From Myroides injenensis M09-0166 (GTDB taxonomy: Bacteria; Bacteroidota; Bacteroidia; Flavobacteriales; Flavobacteriaceae), in contig NZ_BAEX01000003.1 in assembly GCF_000246945.1 (NCBI RefSeq), positions 17,131-81,130 on the forward strand: DNA of 64,000 nucleotides. The letters are read 5' to 3'. The translations under genes were made by a program, and so were the position numbers. Every line of letters starts with the position of its first letter. Within the stretch, counting starts at the first letter, position 1. Of the stretch, positions 26,863 to 35,093 are shown piece by piece. The notes beneath the pieces are model-generated. The model was not told the DNA's origin. It made no database searches and worked only from the letters and a program-made list of their open reading frames with translations.

Positions 26863-27390
26863 ATGTATAAGTTATCAAACAATTTTAAAGATTTTGTAAA
26901 GAGTCATTTTTCTGACAATAAACAAGTTGGTGAAATTATATCTATTATAATAGCGCAAGATGCTAGTATTGCAAAATTAAAAGACTATTTATTAGATCAT
27001 CCAAACGTGTTGGAATTAATAAAAATAGATGCTTTACAATACTTACTTTTATATGTAAATGATACCTTAAAAGATGACTGTATTACAAGTGAGGAATTAA
27101 ATGATTTTTTAGCATTGAAAAGAATTTTTGATATTAAACAAGGTGACTTCTTTAAATATAAAGAGTTTGAGGTGCAGGAAATTCTGCAGCAACAATTCTT
27201 AAGAATGTATTCAGATCACTTTATTGATCAAAATGAAGCGATTACTCAGGTTAATCTTCAAATAATGTTTGATTTAAGTTTTGATGAGTTTGAAAAATTA
27301 AAAAAGCAAGAGGTTATACAAGCATTATTAAATGGAGCAGACCCAAAACACTTAGACATCTCCTCTTTACCTAAAGGTTTTAAGCTTTAA
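26863..27390 (+). CDS. uncharacterised helical protein paired with the XRE regulator
   Basis: A 175-aa protein predicted by eye to be all alpha-helical, with no signal peptide and no membrane segment. The stretch LLLYVNDTLKDDCITSEELN has the look of a TerB-like or EF-hand-like helix pair (acidic D/E clusters between hydrophobic helices), but I do not assign a family. It starts 12 bases after the XRE gene and shares its very low GC content. Possible roles include a toxin or defence component held in check by the upstream regulator; this is inference only. Confidence 0.6.
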   Translation: MYKLSNNFKDFVKSHFSDNKQVGEIISIIIAQDASIAKLKDYLLDHPNVLELIKIDALQYLLLYVNDTLKDDCITSEELNDFLALKRIFDIKQGDFFKYKEFEVQEILQQQFLRMYSDHFIDQNEAITQVNLQIMFDLSFDEFEKLKKQEVIQALLNGADPKHLDISSLPKGFKL

Positions 27391-27593
27391 AATACTTATA
27401 GTCATAAGTCTAACTATTCTCTTATTGTATAATAAAAATTATAGGGATGTTCGAAATTCTATGGTCTATTGGAAAATGAGTTTTATAAAAGTAGATAGAT
27501 GATTTTATTGATTTAACTTAATCCTGTAATGTAAGTGAATCAACTAAGCTACTAACAATTTTGTAAGTCCTTTCTTTCTTATTCTTTGATAAA

Positions 27594-27601
27594 TATCTTT
27601 G
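27594..27601 (+). promoter_or_regulatory. putative -7 element of the VOC gene
   Basis: TATCTTTG fits TAnnTTTG and lies 21 bases before the ATG at 27623. No convincing -33 TTTG at the right spacing is visible. Confidence 0.35.
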
Positions 27602-27622
27602 AAGATATAAAAATAAAGGAAT

Positions 27623-28078
27623 ATGGATTTACAAAATAACATTATTGGTTTTCATCATGTATCTATTAAAGCAATAGACTTTGATAAAACTATCAAATTT
27701 TACAAAAATCTTGGTTTTGAAATTCTACACAGTTGGTCTTTGCCAGCTTTCAATTTACAAAAGTGTGTGATGCTTTATAATAAAGCAATTAATTATTACC
27801 TGGAAGTATGTGATAAGGATGCCAATATGCCAACACAGGGAAGGAAAAGAAAACCAGATGATCAATACATTGAAAATGCACTACTTCATATATGTTTTAT
27901 AGTAAAAGATGCAGATCTTGCAAGAAAACAAGCACTTGCATGTGGTGCAAAAGACTTGAGCGGGCAACTATTTGAGATAGATTTGACCAATGAAACCAAA
28001 ACAGTTAAAGTGCGAAACACTCTTGTATATAGCCCAAATGGAGAAGTGATTGAATTCTTAGAGAAAGTTGATTTTTAA
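27623..28078 (+). CDS. VOC-family (glyoxalase/bleomycin-resistance fold) protein
   Basis: A 151-aa vicinal-oxygen-chelate protein with the start FHHVSIKAIDFDKTIKFYKN, where the first His is a typical metal ligand, and a second half with ALLHICFIVKDADLARKQAL and SPNGEVIEFLEK, whose His and Glu are also typical ligands. Members include glyoxalases, dioxygenases and antibiotic-binding proteins. The HxlR gene runs toward it and its stop abuts this stop. Probably an accessory cargo gene of the mobile region; the substrate is unknown. Confidence 0.85.
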   Translation: MDLQNNIIGFHHVSIKAIDFDKTIKFYKNLGFEILHSWSLPAFNLQKCVMLYNKAINYYLEVCDKDANMPTQGRKRKPDDQYIENALLHICFIVKDADLARKQALACGAKDLSGQLFEIDLTNETKTVKVRNTLVYSPNGEVIEFLEKVDF

Positions 28079-28402
28079 TTATTCTTGAAATTCGCAAAGC
28101 GCGGCTAAGACCTTCTCTAACTTTTTACCCTTACTGGTTAATGTATAAATAGAAGAGACTTTGTTTTTATTTTTTAAAATTACCCCATCTTTTATTAATT
28201 CACCGAGTTGTTTAGAAAGTGTCCGATCACTTATCTCAGGTAAAAGAAGCTTAAACTCCGAATAGCTAGTTTCAGTTTTAAGCAATTTGAATAAAATTGA
28301 AAGTTTCCAGCGTCCACTAATTAATGATAAGGTTTTAAAAGCATTGCAAAATTCTTGTAATGCTTTTTCATTTATAATATTAGTGGAGTTTTCTTTACGC
28401 AT
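28079..28402 (-). CDS. HxlR-family winged-helix regulator
   Basis: A 107-aa DNA-binding protein with the HxlR layout: LISGRWKLSILFKLLKTETS, YSEFKLLLPEISDRTLSKQL and ELIKDGVILKNKNKVSSIYT, then a C-terminal dimer helix. The family's usual cysteine near the N-terminus is at CNAF. It converges on the VOC gene with no gap, so it may not share a promoter with it, though such pairs are often functionally linked. HxlR proteins respond to aldehydes and electrophiles in several bacteria. Confidence 0.88.
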   Translation of the reverse strand: MRKENSTNIINEKALQEFCNAFKTLSLISGRWKLSILFKLLKTETSYSEFKLLLPEISDRTLSKQLGELIKDGVILKNKNKVSSIYTLTSKGKKLEKVLAALCEFQE

Positions 28403-28852
28403 AGATATTGTCTTTTACAGGGTTACAATTTTGTTGCTTATTGAATACAAAAAAATGTTTGATGGATTTAATACGAAATTACAAATTTGAGCTTAATTAA
28501 TAATAATTGAGTATTTCGTTTTGATTTGTGCCAATATCTTCAGAGTTTAGATAAGTAACTCAAACCACATTCTTCAAAGTAATAGTTCTGTCAAAGACAA
28601 AGTAAATGATAGATTAAAAACTACCTATTAATAGAATTAGTTTATAGCTATTCTTACTATAGAGGCTTTGTATATTATTTAAAAAAATAAAAAGTAATAA
28701 TTATAAATGAGCAACTGCACCACCTAGCAATTATCTATTTTACAATAAAAGGTTGTTTTTTCAGCCTTATCATAACAAATAAAGCCTTGGTAGGACTATT
28801 TTATTTTCACAGTTAAAAAAGTTATAGATTTTACCAATCTAATCTTACAGCT
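28403..28852. other. 450-base intergenic region ahead of the mobilization genes; possible oriT region
   Basis: No gene is visible. AAGGTTG and CAGCCTT near 28747-28773 form an imperfect hairpin upstream of the MobA-like gene. Relaxases of this type usually nick an oriT next to their own gene, so this stretch is the natural candidate, but no family-specific nick site is recognised. Confidence 0.35.
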
Positions 28853-29236
28853 ATGAAAAATTCAAATAAAGAAAAAAAATTTAAACATCATTTTTATCTA
28901 AATAAAAACCAGCAAGAGAGATTTCAAGAATTGCTTTTGAAATATAAGGTTAAAAATAAAAGTAAGTTTTTAGCCTCTTATATTTTAAATAGGAAAATTG
29001 AAACTGTTTTAATTGATCCAATTGCTTTGCAATATCATGCAAAACTAACAAGTCTTGTTCTACATTTTAAAGCCTTTGGAGTAAATTACAATAGGCTAGT
29101 TGTAAATAATAAACAGACTCCTTTAAATAAAGACTTGCTTTTAGAGATATCAAAATTGACTTTAGAGTTTTCTAAACTATGTAGGCAGATAATTACCCTT
29201 ACCATAGAGTTTGAAAGAAAATTATTTGACAGGTAA
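28853..29236 (+). CDS. MobA-type relaxosome accessory protein
   Basis: A 127-aa basic protein that ends 12 bases before the relaxase gene. The N-terminus (HHFYLNKNQQERFQELLLKY) looks like a ribbon-helix-helix DNA-binding segment and the C-terminal half is helical, as in the MobA/BfmA-like partners of Bacteroidota mobilization systems. Such proteins bind oriT and load the relaxase. The assignment rests on position and overall form, since the family is divergent. Confidence 0.7.
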   Translation: MKNSNKEKKFKHHFYLNKNQQERFQELLLKYKVKNKSKFLASYILNRKIETVLIDPIALQYHAKLTSLVLHFKAFGVNYNRLVVNNKQTPLNKDLLLEISKLTLEFSKLCRQIITLTIEFERKLFDR

Positions 29237-29248
29237 AAAACAGGGCTG

Positions 29249-30514
29249 ATGATTATAAAAATAGGAAAACACAAAGGTGTATTAGCAGCTTTAAAATACA
29301 ATCAAAAAAAGGTTGATAGTCTACAGGCTAGTATTTTATATTTAAATAAAGTAGGGAGAAGCATTTTAAAAAGGGAGTCTTTATATGGTTTTTTTCACAG
29401 CTACTTTAAGGGATATTTACGCCTTAATCAATACATAAGATATCCAGGACGTCATATATCTATTAATCCTCATCCTTTAGATAAAATAAGTGATAAAACG
29501 CTAGTTTTAATCTCTAGGGAGTACATGCAAAAAATGGGCTATAACAATCAGCCTTATATTGTGTATAAACACTTTGATCTTCAAAGAATACACCTTCATA
29601 TAGTCAGTGTTGGGGTTGATATAAAAGGCAATACAATTGATCAGTATTTAGATTATAGACTTAGCAATAAAATTAGTTTGCAGTTATGTGATAAGTTTGG
29701 TTTAACACCTTACAATAAAAGATTTAATCATAAAAATAAACCCAATATTGATATTGTTGATATAACCAAATCTAACTTAATTGAGCAATTAAAGGGGGTG
29801 GTTTTAAATTTACCCTTATATTATAAATGCCAAGATTTTCAAAGCTATAACGCTCTTTTGCATCTTTTTAATGTAAAGGCTGTTTTATATAATAAAAAGC
29901 ACGATATGAAAGGACTCTATTATTTTGCATTAGATAAAAATAAAGTAGTGAAAAGTAAGGCGATAGACTGCTATAGGCTAAGTTACAATCACAACTTAGA
30001 ATCTTTACAAGACTATTTTAGAGCCTCTAGAGAATATTGTGCTAGTTATAAAGAGGATAATAAAAACATAAAAAAAATCATACTAGATTACTTAAAACAA
30101 AGTAAAGATGCTAATCACTTTAAAAAACTCTTAAACAATCAAGGAATAAATCTGGTAAAGACTAAAGATGATAAACAAGATACTTTTTATTTTATTAGTC
30201 ATAACTATAAAAGAGTTTTTTGTTTTCCAGAGCTAAGTAACGAGCTAAGTCATAAAATAAATTCTACTTCTTTAAAGAGTGATATAAATAAGAAAGACTC
30301 GTTAAATAAACTTGCTTTAAAGCGCAGTGGTAAGTTGCAAGATCAGTATAATAGTTTTAAGTCTCATCCTTATTTTGATTTCTTGCAAGACAATCTCCCT
30401 TTAGTTTACCAAAGTGAATTTGTTAGTTTTTTTAATTTGTTTTTTAATAACCCTGTCGAACAGCAAGATATTAAGCTCAATAAAAAAAGAAAGAAAAGAA
30501 AACTAAGGCTATAG
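29249..30514 (+). CDS. MobB-type relaxase/mobilization nuclease
   Basis: A 421-aa relaxase. The N-terminus MIIKIGKHKGVLAALKYNQK holds the conserved Tyr18 of the family, and the histidine motif is in KHFDLQRIHLHIVSVGVD (His-x-His). It nicks one strand at oriT and stays bound to the 5' end for transfer. The C-terminal half is long, helical and lysine-rich, as usual. It lies directly after the MobA-like gene. The coupling protein gene is about 5 kb away on the opposite strand rather than next to it. Confidence 0.88.
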   Translation: MIIKIGKHKGVLAALKYNQKKVDSLQASILYLNKVGRSILKRESLYGFFHSYFKGYLRLNQYIRYPGRHISINPHPLDKISDKTLVLISREYMQKMGYNNQPYIVYKHFDLQRIHLHIVSVGVDIKGNTIDQYLDYRLSNKISLQLCDKFGLTPYNKRFNHKNKPNIDIVDITKSNLIEQLKGVVLNLPLYYKCQDFQSYNALLHLFNVKAVLYNKKHDMKGLYYFALDKNKVVKSKAIDCYRLSYNHNLESLQDYFRASREYCASYKEDNKNIKKIILDYLKQSKDANHFKKLLNNQGINLVKTKDDKQDTFYFISHNYKRVFCFPELSNELSHKINSTSLKSDINKKDSLNKLALKRSGKLQDQYNSFKSHPYFDFLQDNLPLVYQSEFVSFFNLFFNNPVEQQDIKLNKKRKKRKLRL

Positions 30515-30543
30515 TTAATTGTAAAATTATAAAGCGTGAGTAA

Positions 30544-30774
30544 ATGAATCAGATAATACTTATAATACTAGTTTTTTGCCTTTTTTATTTTGTGGTAAGA
30601 AGACTTATTGCCTTTTGTTTTAAAAAGAGTCATGAATTACACGACAATAAGATTATTGGTCAAAGTAAAACTAAACTTAAAAATATAACAATTGATAAAG
30701 AAAAAATAGATGAGTTAATCAAATTAAAGGATGATAAGGCGGCTAAAGCGTTAGCTAGAAAATTAAATAAATAG
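30544..30774 (+). CDS. small single-span membrane protein
   Basis: A 76-aa protein with one N-terminal membrane helix (IILIILVFCLFYFVV) and a basic cytoplasmic tail. I do not recognise a family. It starts 29 bases after the relaxase and may be the last gene of the mobilization operon. Confidence 0.55.
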   Translation: MNQIILIILVFCLFYFVVRRLIAFCFKKSHELHDNKIIGQSKTKLKNITIDKEKIDELIKLKDDKAAKALARKLNK

Positions 30775-31026
30775 GCTAATTATACACTTTTTTACCCATT
30801 GGCAAAAAGATTGATTTAGTGATTTTTTATAAACCTTTAAAAGTAATAAAAGTTGCTTTTAAAGATTTTTTTATTTTTTTAATATATTGATTATTAATGT
30901 TTTGGTTGGTATTATCTGTTTTTTACAGGCTATGGTTCTTACCCATTGGCAAATTATTTTTTTTAATCTAACCAGCTTTGTAGTGTTAGCTAACTCTGTA
31001 GATTAAAAACCAAAAAAATATGAATT
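30775..31026 (+). promoter_or_regulatory. putative control region of the excision-like operon
   Basis: The 15-mer TTACCCATTGGCAAA occurs twice (30792-30806 and 30939-30953). Closer to the gene, TTTAATCTA (30962-30970) and TAGATTAAA (30999-31007) form a 9-bp inverted repeat that encloses the perfect palindrome GTTAGCTAAC (30985-30994). Direct repeats plus nested inverted repeats upstream of an HTH gene are what one expects of an operator region. Confidence 0.5.
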
Positions 31027-31317
31027 ATGACTTTAAAAAAAGCTGAGTTTATCTCATGGATGGAAAGACTTGTTATTAGAATAGATAGTTTAAAAGAGCA
31101 CGTTGTCAATCTTGAACTACAAACCTTAAATATAGACGGGGAGGAGTTATTAGACAATCAAGATATAATGAAGATTCTAAAGATTTCTTATCGCTCGCTT
31201 CAAAGATATCGCTCCGAGAGAAGACTTCCTTATTATAAATTAAGAGGTAAGGTGTATTATAAACTCTCCGATGTTCAGCAGCTTTTGCGTGAAACCTTTA
31301 GCTCCCCTGTTAGATAA
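31027..31317 (+). CDS. helix-turn-helix (excisionase-like) DNA-binding protein
   Basis: A 96-aa protein with an N-terminal helix and a MerR/Xis-type HTH (LLDNQDIMKILKISYRSLQR, then YRSERRLPYYKLRGKVYYK). Proteins of this kind in Bacteroidota conjugative transposons act as excision factors (Xis2-like) or regulators. It heads a run that continues with the DUF4099/DUF3945 protein and the topoisomerase-like protein, resembling the CTnDOT xis-orf3-exc order. The family is confident; the excision role is inference. Confidence 0.8.
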   Translation: MTLKKAEFISWMERLVIRIDSLKEHVVNLELQTLNIDGEELLDNQDIMKILKISYRSLQRYRSERRLPYYKLRGKVYYKLSDVQQLLRETFSSPVR

Positions 31318-31418
31318 TAGGCAATTGTAAGACAAGTAGTTGCCTTTTTAAGATGAAAAATTTTAAAGGGGCGTATAACTTTTAAATTTAAGAATTAACC
31401 AATTAAAATCAATGTATT

Positions 31419-32696
31419 ATGCAAAATGAAAAAACACCCCAAGACCTATTATTAGTGAGTGATGCTAGTGACAATAAGATTAAAGGCGTTAAGGGATTAA
31501 GTAAAAATGGAGTACTGCAAACCAATGCAGTTACTAAAGAGAATATGAACACTTTTTTAAAAGTGGATAGAAATGGGGATTTTTTCTCTAATTTCTTTAC
31601 TAATTTTTTCTCTCAGCTAAAAAACCCAACACAGTTTAGTTTTTTTAGAGTTCCCGAATCTCTAGCCCTTAGTCTGGCTCGTGACATGCAAAAAGACTTA
31701 GATCAGAAAAACTCAATTAACCATGAACTTTATTTAAAGCATCAAGTCGATCCACAAAAGGTTATACAGAGTATTGAAAGTATCAAGCAAAACCCGGTAG
31801 TTGAACAAAAGGAGTACAATCCTTATAAATACAACATAAATGATCTGGATTGGGATTCACTTGATAAAATAGGACTCTCTAAAGAGAAACTTGAAGAAAT
31901 GGATTTATTAGAACCTCTTTTAAAGGGGTATAAAACAAAGGATCTTGTTATGATTAATCTAGATTTAGGGTCTGCTTTATTTAGCCTTGATGCTCGCCTG
32001 AGCTTGAAAGAGCAGCACGGTAAGGTGGTTGTAAATCTTGAAGGAGTAAAAAAGTTTCCTAATTTAAATATACCTTTTTGTGGTCATGAATTCTCTAAGG
32101 TAGATAAACACAATCTTTTAAAAACCGGAAATATGGGAAGGGTAGTGGAGCTTTTAGACCCTGAGAGTAAAGAGCGCATTGCCTCTGTTGTGAGTGTGGA
32201 TAGGATAACTAATAATTTAGCTGTTGTAAGTGTTGAGAAAATGCAGCTTCCCACTCATATAAAAGGAGTTGATTTATCACAAGAGCAATTACAAGAGCTC
32301 AGACAAGGCAAGGCTGTACTTGTTAAGGGAATGACCTCGGCAAAAGGGAATCCTTTTGATGCTGAGATTCAGTACAACGCATCCAAGGGTCATATAGAGT
32401 TTTTGTTTGATAATGTTAAGAAAAGTAAATACCAAAATCCTGAGAAAGATTTAAAAACCTTTAGAGGAAAAGACTTAACCCCTAAAGAGCAACAAGCCCT
32501 TAGAAGTGGAGAGACTATTTTGGTTGATGGGCTAATTGATAAAATGGGCAAAGCCTATAAAGGATATCTTAGTTATGATGGGGTAAATAATAAAACTAAT
32601 TTTTCATTTACAGATCCAAAACAAAAAAGCAATCAAAGTATCGTAGCTGATATAGTTCCTGAGAAAAACAAAAAAACTTCAATGGGGATTAAATAA
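31419..32696 (+). CDS. DUF4099/DUF3945 mobile-element protein
   Basis: A 425-aa protein of a type found next to the topoisomerase gene in Bacteroidota conjugative elements. The central DUF4099-like part (about 130-260) contains DLDWDSLDKIGLSKEKLEEM. Two DUF3945-like repeats follow, each with the pattern LSQEQLQELRQGKAVLVKGM and LTPKEQQALRSGETILVDGL. There is no membrane segment or catalytic motif. Its function is unknown. It ends 8 bases before the topoisomerase-like gene, so the two are co-transcribed. Confidence 0.85.
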   Translation: MQNEKTPQDLLLVSDASDNKIKGVKGLSKNGVLQTNAVTKENMNTFLKVDRNGDFFSNFFTNFFSQLKNPTQFSFFRVPESLALSLARDMQKDLDQKNSINHELYLKHQVDPQKVIQSIESIKQNPVVEQKEYNPYKYNINDLDWDSLDKIGLSKEKLEEMDLLEPLLKGYKTKDLVMINLDLGSALFSLDARLSLKEQHGKVVVNLEGVKKFPNLNIPFCGHEFSKVDKHNLLKTGNMGRVVELLDPESKERIASVVSVDRITNNLAVVSVEKMQLPTHIKGVDLSQEQLQELRQGKAVLVKGMTSAKGNPFDAEIQYNASKGHIEFLFDNVKKSKYQNPEKDLKTFRGKDLTPKEQQALRSGETILVDGLIDKMGKAYKGYLSYDGVNNKTNFSFTDPKQKSNQSIVADIVPEKNKKTSMGIK

Positions 32697-32704
32697 ATTT
32701 ATTT

Positions 32705-34630
32705 ATGATACTAATTATAACTCAGAAAACAAGCGTGGCAAGCTATCTAGCTGCGCTTGTTAATGCTAATCAAAAGCATTGGGGGCATTACATGGGGAAG
32801 GAGTATATGGTGTGTTCAATTCAAGAGATTTATTTTTATAGAAATAACACGCCAAGAAGTAATGGTAGTATTTCTATTTTAAAAAGTGATACTCTTGTTT
32901 TAAAAAAAATAAAATTAATAAAGTCTTTAACTAGAAAATCAAAACAATTATTATTTATAAGTGAACCTCACCCTAGTAAAGAAGTGCAGTTAAGGTATTT
33001 ATATGAGTACTTAAATCTATCTCTCCCTTTTAAAACCATGTGGATCAATAGTTTTTACAGACCAACGCTTTTGGAGCATCTGGCTAAAATACACCAAGAT
33101 GTACAAGAGAAAAAAGATAATTTGTATAATGGTTTTATGGCTAAAGAATCTATTTACAAAGAATTATCAAGTCTAATTACACCTGAAAAGAGCATCGTTA
33201 AAGAAAATAGAAATGACTTTTTAGCTGTTTTTAATAAGGCAATTATTCATTGCATAGTTAAATGCGTGAAAAGATATAAAAAACAACCTTTAAAAACGTA
33301 TCAGTTAAAGTTAGAGGTAAAGGAAAATAATAAAACAAGGTGTTTGTACTTAGATAAAACATTCGACAATAAACAAAACGCTTTGCTTTATAAAGAGTAC
33401 TTTTCTTGTCAATCTAGGCTTTCTTTTTCTTTTCTACCAAGTAGTTTAAAGCCTAAAAAAGCCTTAGATATGATTACTTTAGCCCTTAAAGCCTATAGGT
33501 ATTATGGAATTGATTTTTCAAAGACATTTGAGTTAGCCTTAGAGCTTTACTATCAAGGGTTTGTTAGTTACCCCTTAACTTTAAATAGATCTTTAAGCTG
33601 TGATATAAAAGATACAATAGCTAAACGGTTGCACGTTTTACTAGATTATCCCAATTTAAGACAGCAAATATTAGAGTTTAAAAAGTCATCCTATCTTTTT
33701 AAATCCCCGTCTTTAAAATATAAGAGCTATCCAATATTAACCACCTATAAATTACCTAGTGTTTTATCAAGTGATAAAAAAGCAATTTATGATTTAATTG
33801 TAAAGGGATTTGTTAAAGGTTGTAGCCTTAGTCAAAGCAAACAAAGCTATACTTTAAAAAGCAATATTAACGGACAAACAGAGCTATTAAAATTTAAAAA
33901 TTCTAAATCTGTAAACTCTTATAATACTCAAGTAGATGTAAGTTTTAAAGCAAAACTGGTGAGTTGTCAGATAATAGAACTGCCCTATATAGAGAAAGAA
34001 GTAACTTTAAAAAGACTGATAAATAAAGTAAAGAGAGATTTTTTAAAGTGTTTAGAAGTTGAAAAAATTAAAAAAGACGAGTTGTGTTTCTTTATTGATT
34101 TTTTTGAAAAGCTTTTACTTTCTCTAGAGTATTTAATTAAAAGTAAACAAGTAGTATATAAGAAAGACTCTCTTAGTCTTTCAGCTATAGAAGGTAATAG
34201 GTTTAACAAACAAAACAGTATTAAATTTACAATGCTTTATCAACTTGAGCTTTATGGCTATAAATTACAAAAAGAAGTTTTGTCTTTAAAAGATTTTACA
34301 AATAAAACTACTAAACTCTTAGAGGAATTTAAACAGGTATTAAAGTATTGTAAAGCGCAAAACAATAGTGATTTATTATGTCCTTTGTGTTTAAAAAACA
34401 AAGTAATTATTGATTTAAAACATGTGTTTTGTAGTTTTAATAAATGTTCTTGGAGTATAAAAAGAAATATTTTCGGGCAGTGTTTTTCTATAAATCAAAT
34501 AAGCGATCTACTAACAAAGGGAAGCCTTATAAAACCGGTGATTGTAAATTATCACAAAACCGGTAAGTTAAAACTTGTTGCTAGTCTTGATAAAGATAAA
34601 AGGCTTATGATTGATTTTGCTAAAATGTAA
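32705..34630 (+). CDS. type IA topoisomerase-fold (Exc-like) protein with degenerate catalytic site
   Basis: A 641-aa protein with the layout of topoisomerase III of conjugative elements: N-terminal Toprim region, central clamp, the tyrosine region GFVSYPLTLNRSL, and a C-terminal zinc-ribbon-like segment (CPLCLKNKV with a later CSFNKC). The metal-binding residues are lost: the usual Glu of the AEKPS motif is Gln7 (TQKTS), and the usual DxDREGE motif reads SEPHPSKEV. Tyr289 is present, but the Arg of the YPRT motif is Leu291. It may therefore bind DNA without relaxing it. In CTnDOT, Exc is reported to act in excision without needing its topoisomerase activity. Confidence 0.78.
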   Translation: MILIITQKTSVASYLAALVNANQKHWGHYMGKEYMVCSIQEIYFYRNNTPRSNGSISILKSDTLVLKKIKLIKSLTRKSKQLLFISEPHPSKEVQLRYLYEYLNLSLPFKTMWINSFYRPTLLEHLAKIHQDVQEKKDNLYNGFMAKESIYKELSSLITPEKSIVKENRNDFLAVFNKAIIHCIVKCVKRYKKQPLKTYQLKLEVKENNKTRCLYLDKTFDNKQNALLYKEYFSCQSRLSFSFLPSSLKPKKALDMITLALKAYRYYGIDFSKTFELALELYYQGFVSYPLTLNRSLSCDIKDTIAKRLHVLLDYPNLRQQILEFKKSSYLFKSPSLKYKSYPILTTYKLPSVLSSDKKAIYDLIVKGFVKGCSLSQSKQSYTLKSNINGQTELLKFKNSKSVNSYNTQVDVSFKAKLVSCQIIELPYIEKEVTLKRLINKVKRDFLKCLEVEKIKKDELCFFIDFFEKLLLSLEYLIKSKQVVYKKDSLSLSAIEGNRFNKQNSIKFTMLYQLELYGYKLQKEVLSLKDFTNKTTKLLEEFKQVLKYCKAQNNSDLLCPLCLKNKVIIDLKHVFCSFNKCSWSIKRNIFGQCFSINQISDLLTKGSLIKPVIVNYHKTGKLKLVASLDKDKRLMIDFAKM

Positions 34631-34671
34631 AGTAAATGATATTGTATTTTATTGTACTGGATTATAATTAT

Positions 34672-34714
34672 AAAAGGGAGAGTGAATCTTAAATAAGACT
34701 TGACTTTCCCTTTT
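34672..34714. terminator. bidirectional terminator between convergent genes
   Basis: AAAAGGGA and TCCCTTTT form the outer stem, with further pairing inside (TCTTA/TAAGA). It lies between the topoisomerase-like gene (plus) and the zinc-finger gene (minus). Confidence 0.75.
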
Positions 34715-34742
34715 GCAAATACTAAAGATTGTATTTTTAAGT

Positions 34743-34994
34743 TTACAAAGCAGGTGAGTGCTTTCCTTTATGCTGGCCTTGTGGATGTCTTTGGCAAGAT
34801 AAATTAGTTAGGGTTGTTAAAGCTGAGAACTTTGCTCCACAATATTTACAAAAATACTGGGCTTTTTGACCTCCTTCATATAGTTTATGTTTGCCTTTGT
34901 GTTGACCTAAAGGATGTAGCCTACAACTACAAGCAGTAAGGCTTTGGATATTTGCGAATTTGCTACCGCAATATTCACAGAAATAATTTGCCAT
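34743..34994 (-). CDS. small protein with two tandem zinc-finger-like repeats
   Basis: An 83-aa protein made of two near-identical units. Unit one has Cys6, Cys9, Cys24 and His27; unit two has Cys49, Cys52, Cys67 and His70. Both show C-x2-C-x14-C-x2-H followed by HPxGQHKGKH, with two further histidines. The spacing and the basic tail suggest zinc binding and nucleic-acid contact. It lies upstream of the coupling-protein gene on the same strand, so it may be part of the same transcription unit. I recognise no characterised family. Confidence 0.75.
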   Translation of the reverse strand: MANYFCEYCGSKFANIQSLTACSCRLHPLGQHKGKHKLYEGGQKAQYFCKYCGAKFSALTTLTNLSCQRHPQGQHKGKHSPAL

Positions 34995-35093
34995 ATTTTA
35001 TAGTTTTTATCATTACAAATACAAACAAGTAAATTTACCTTGTATAAGGTACAAAAAGTTAATGTAAATTCTAAGTTTTTATTTGATTGAAAT

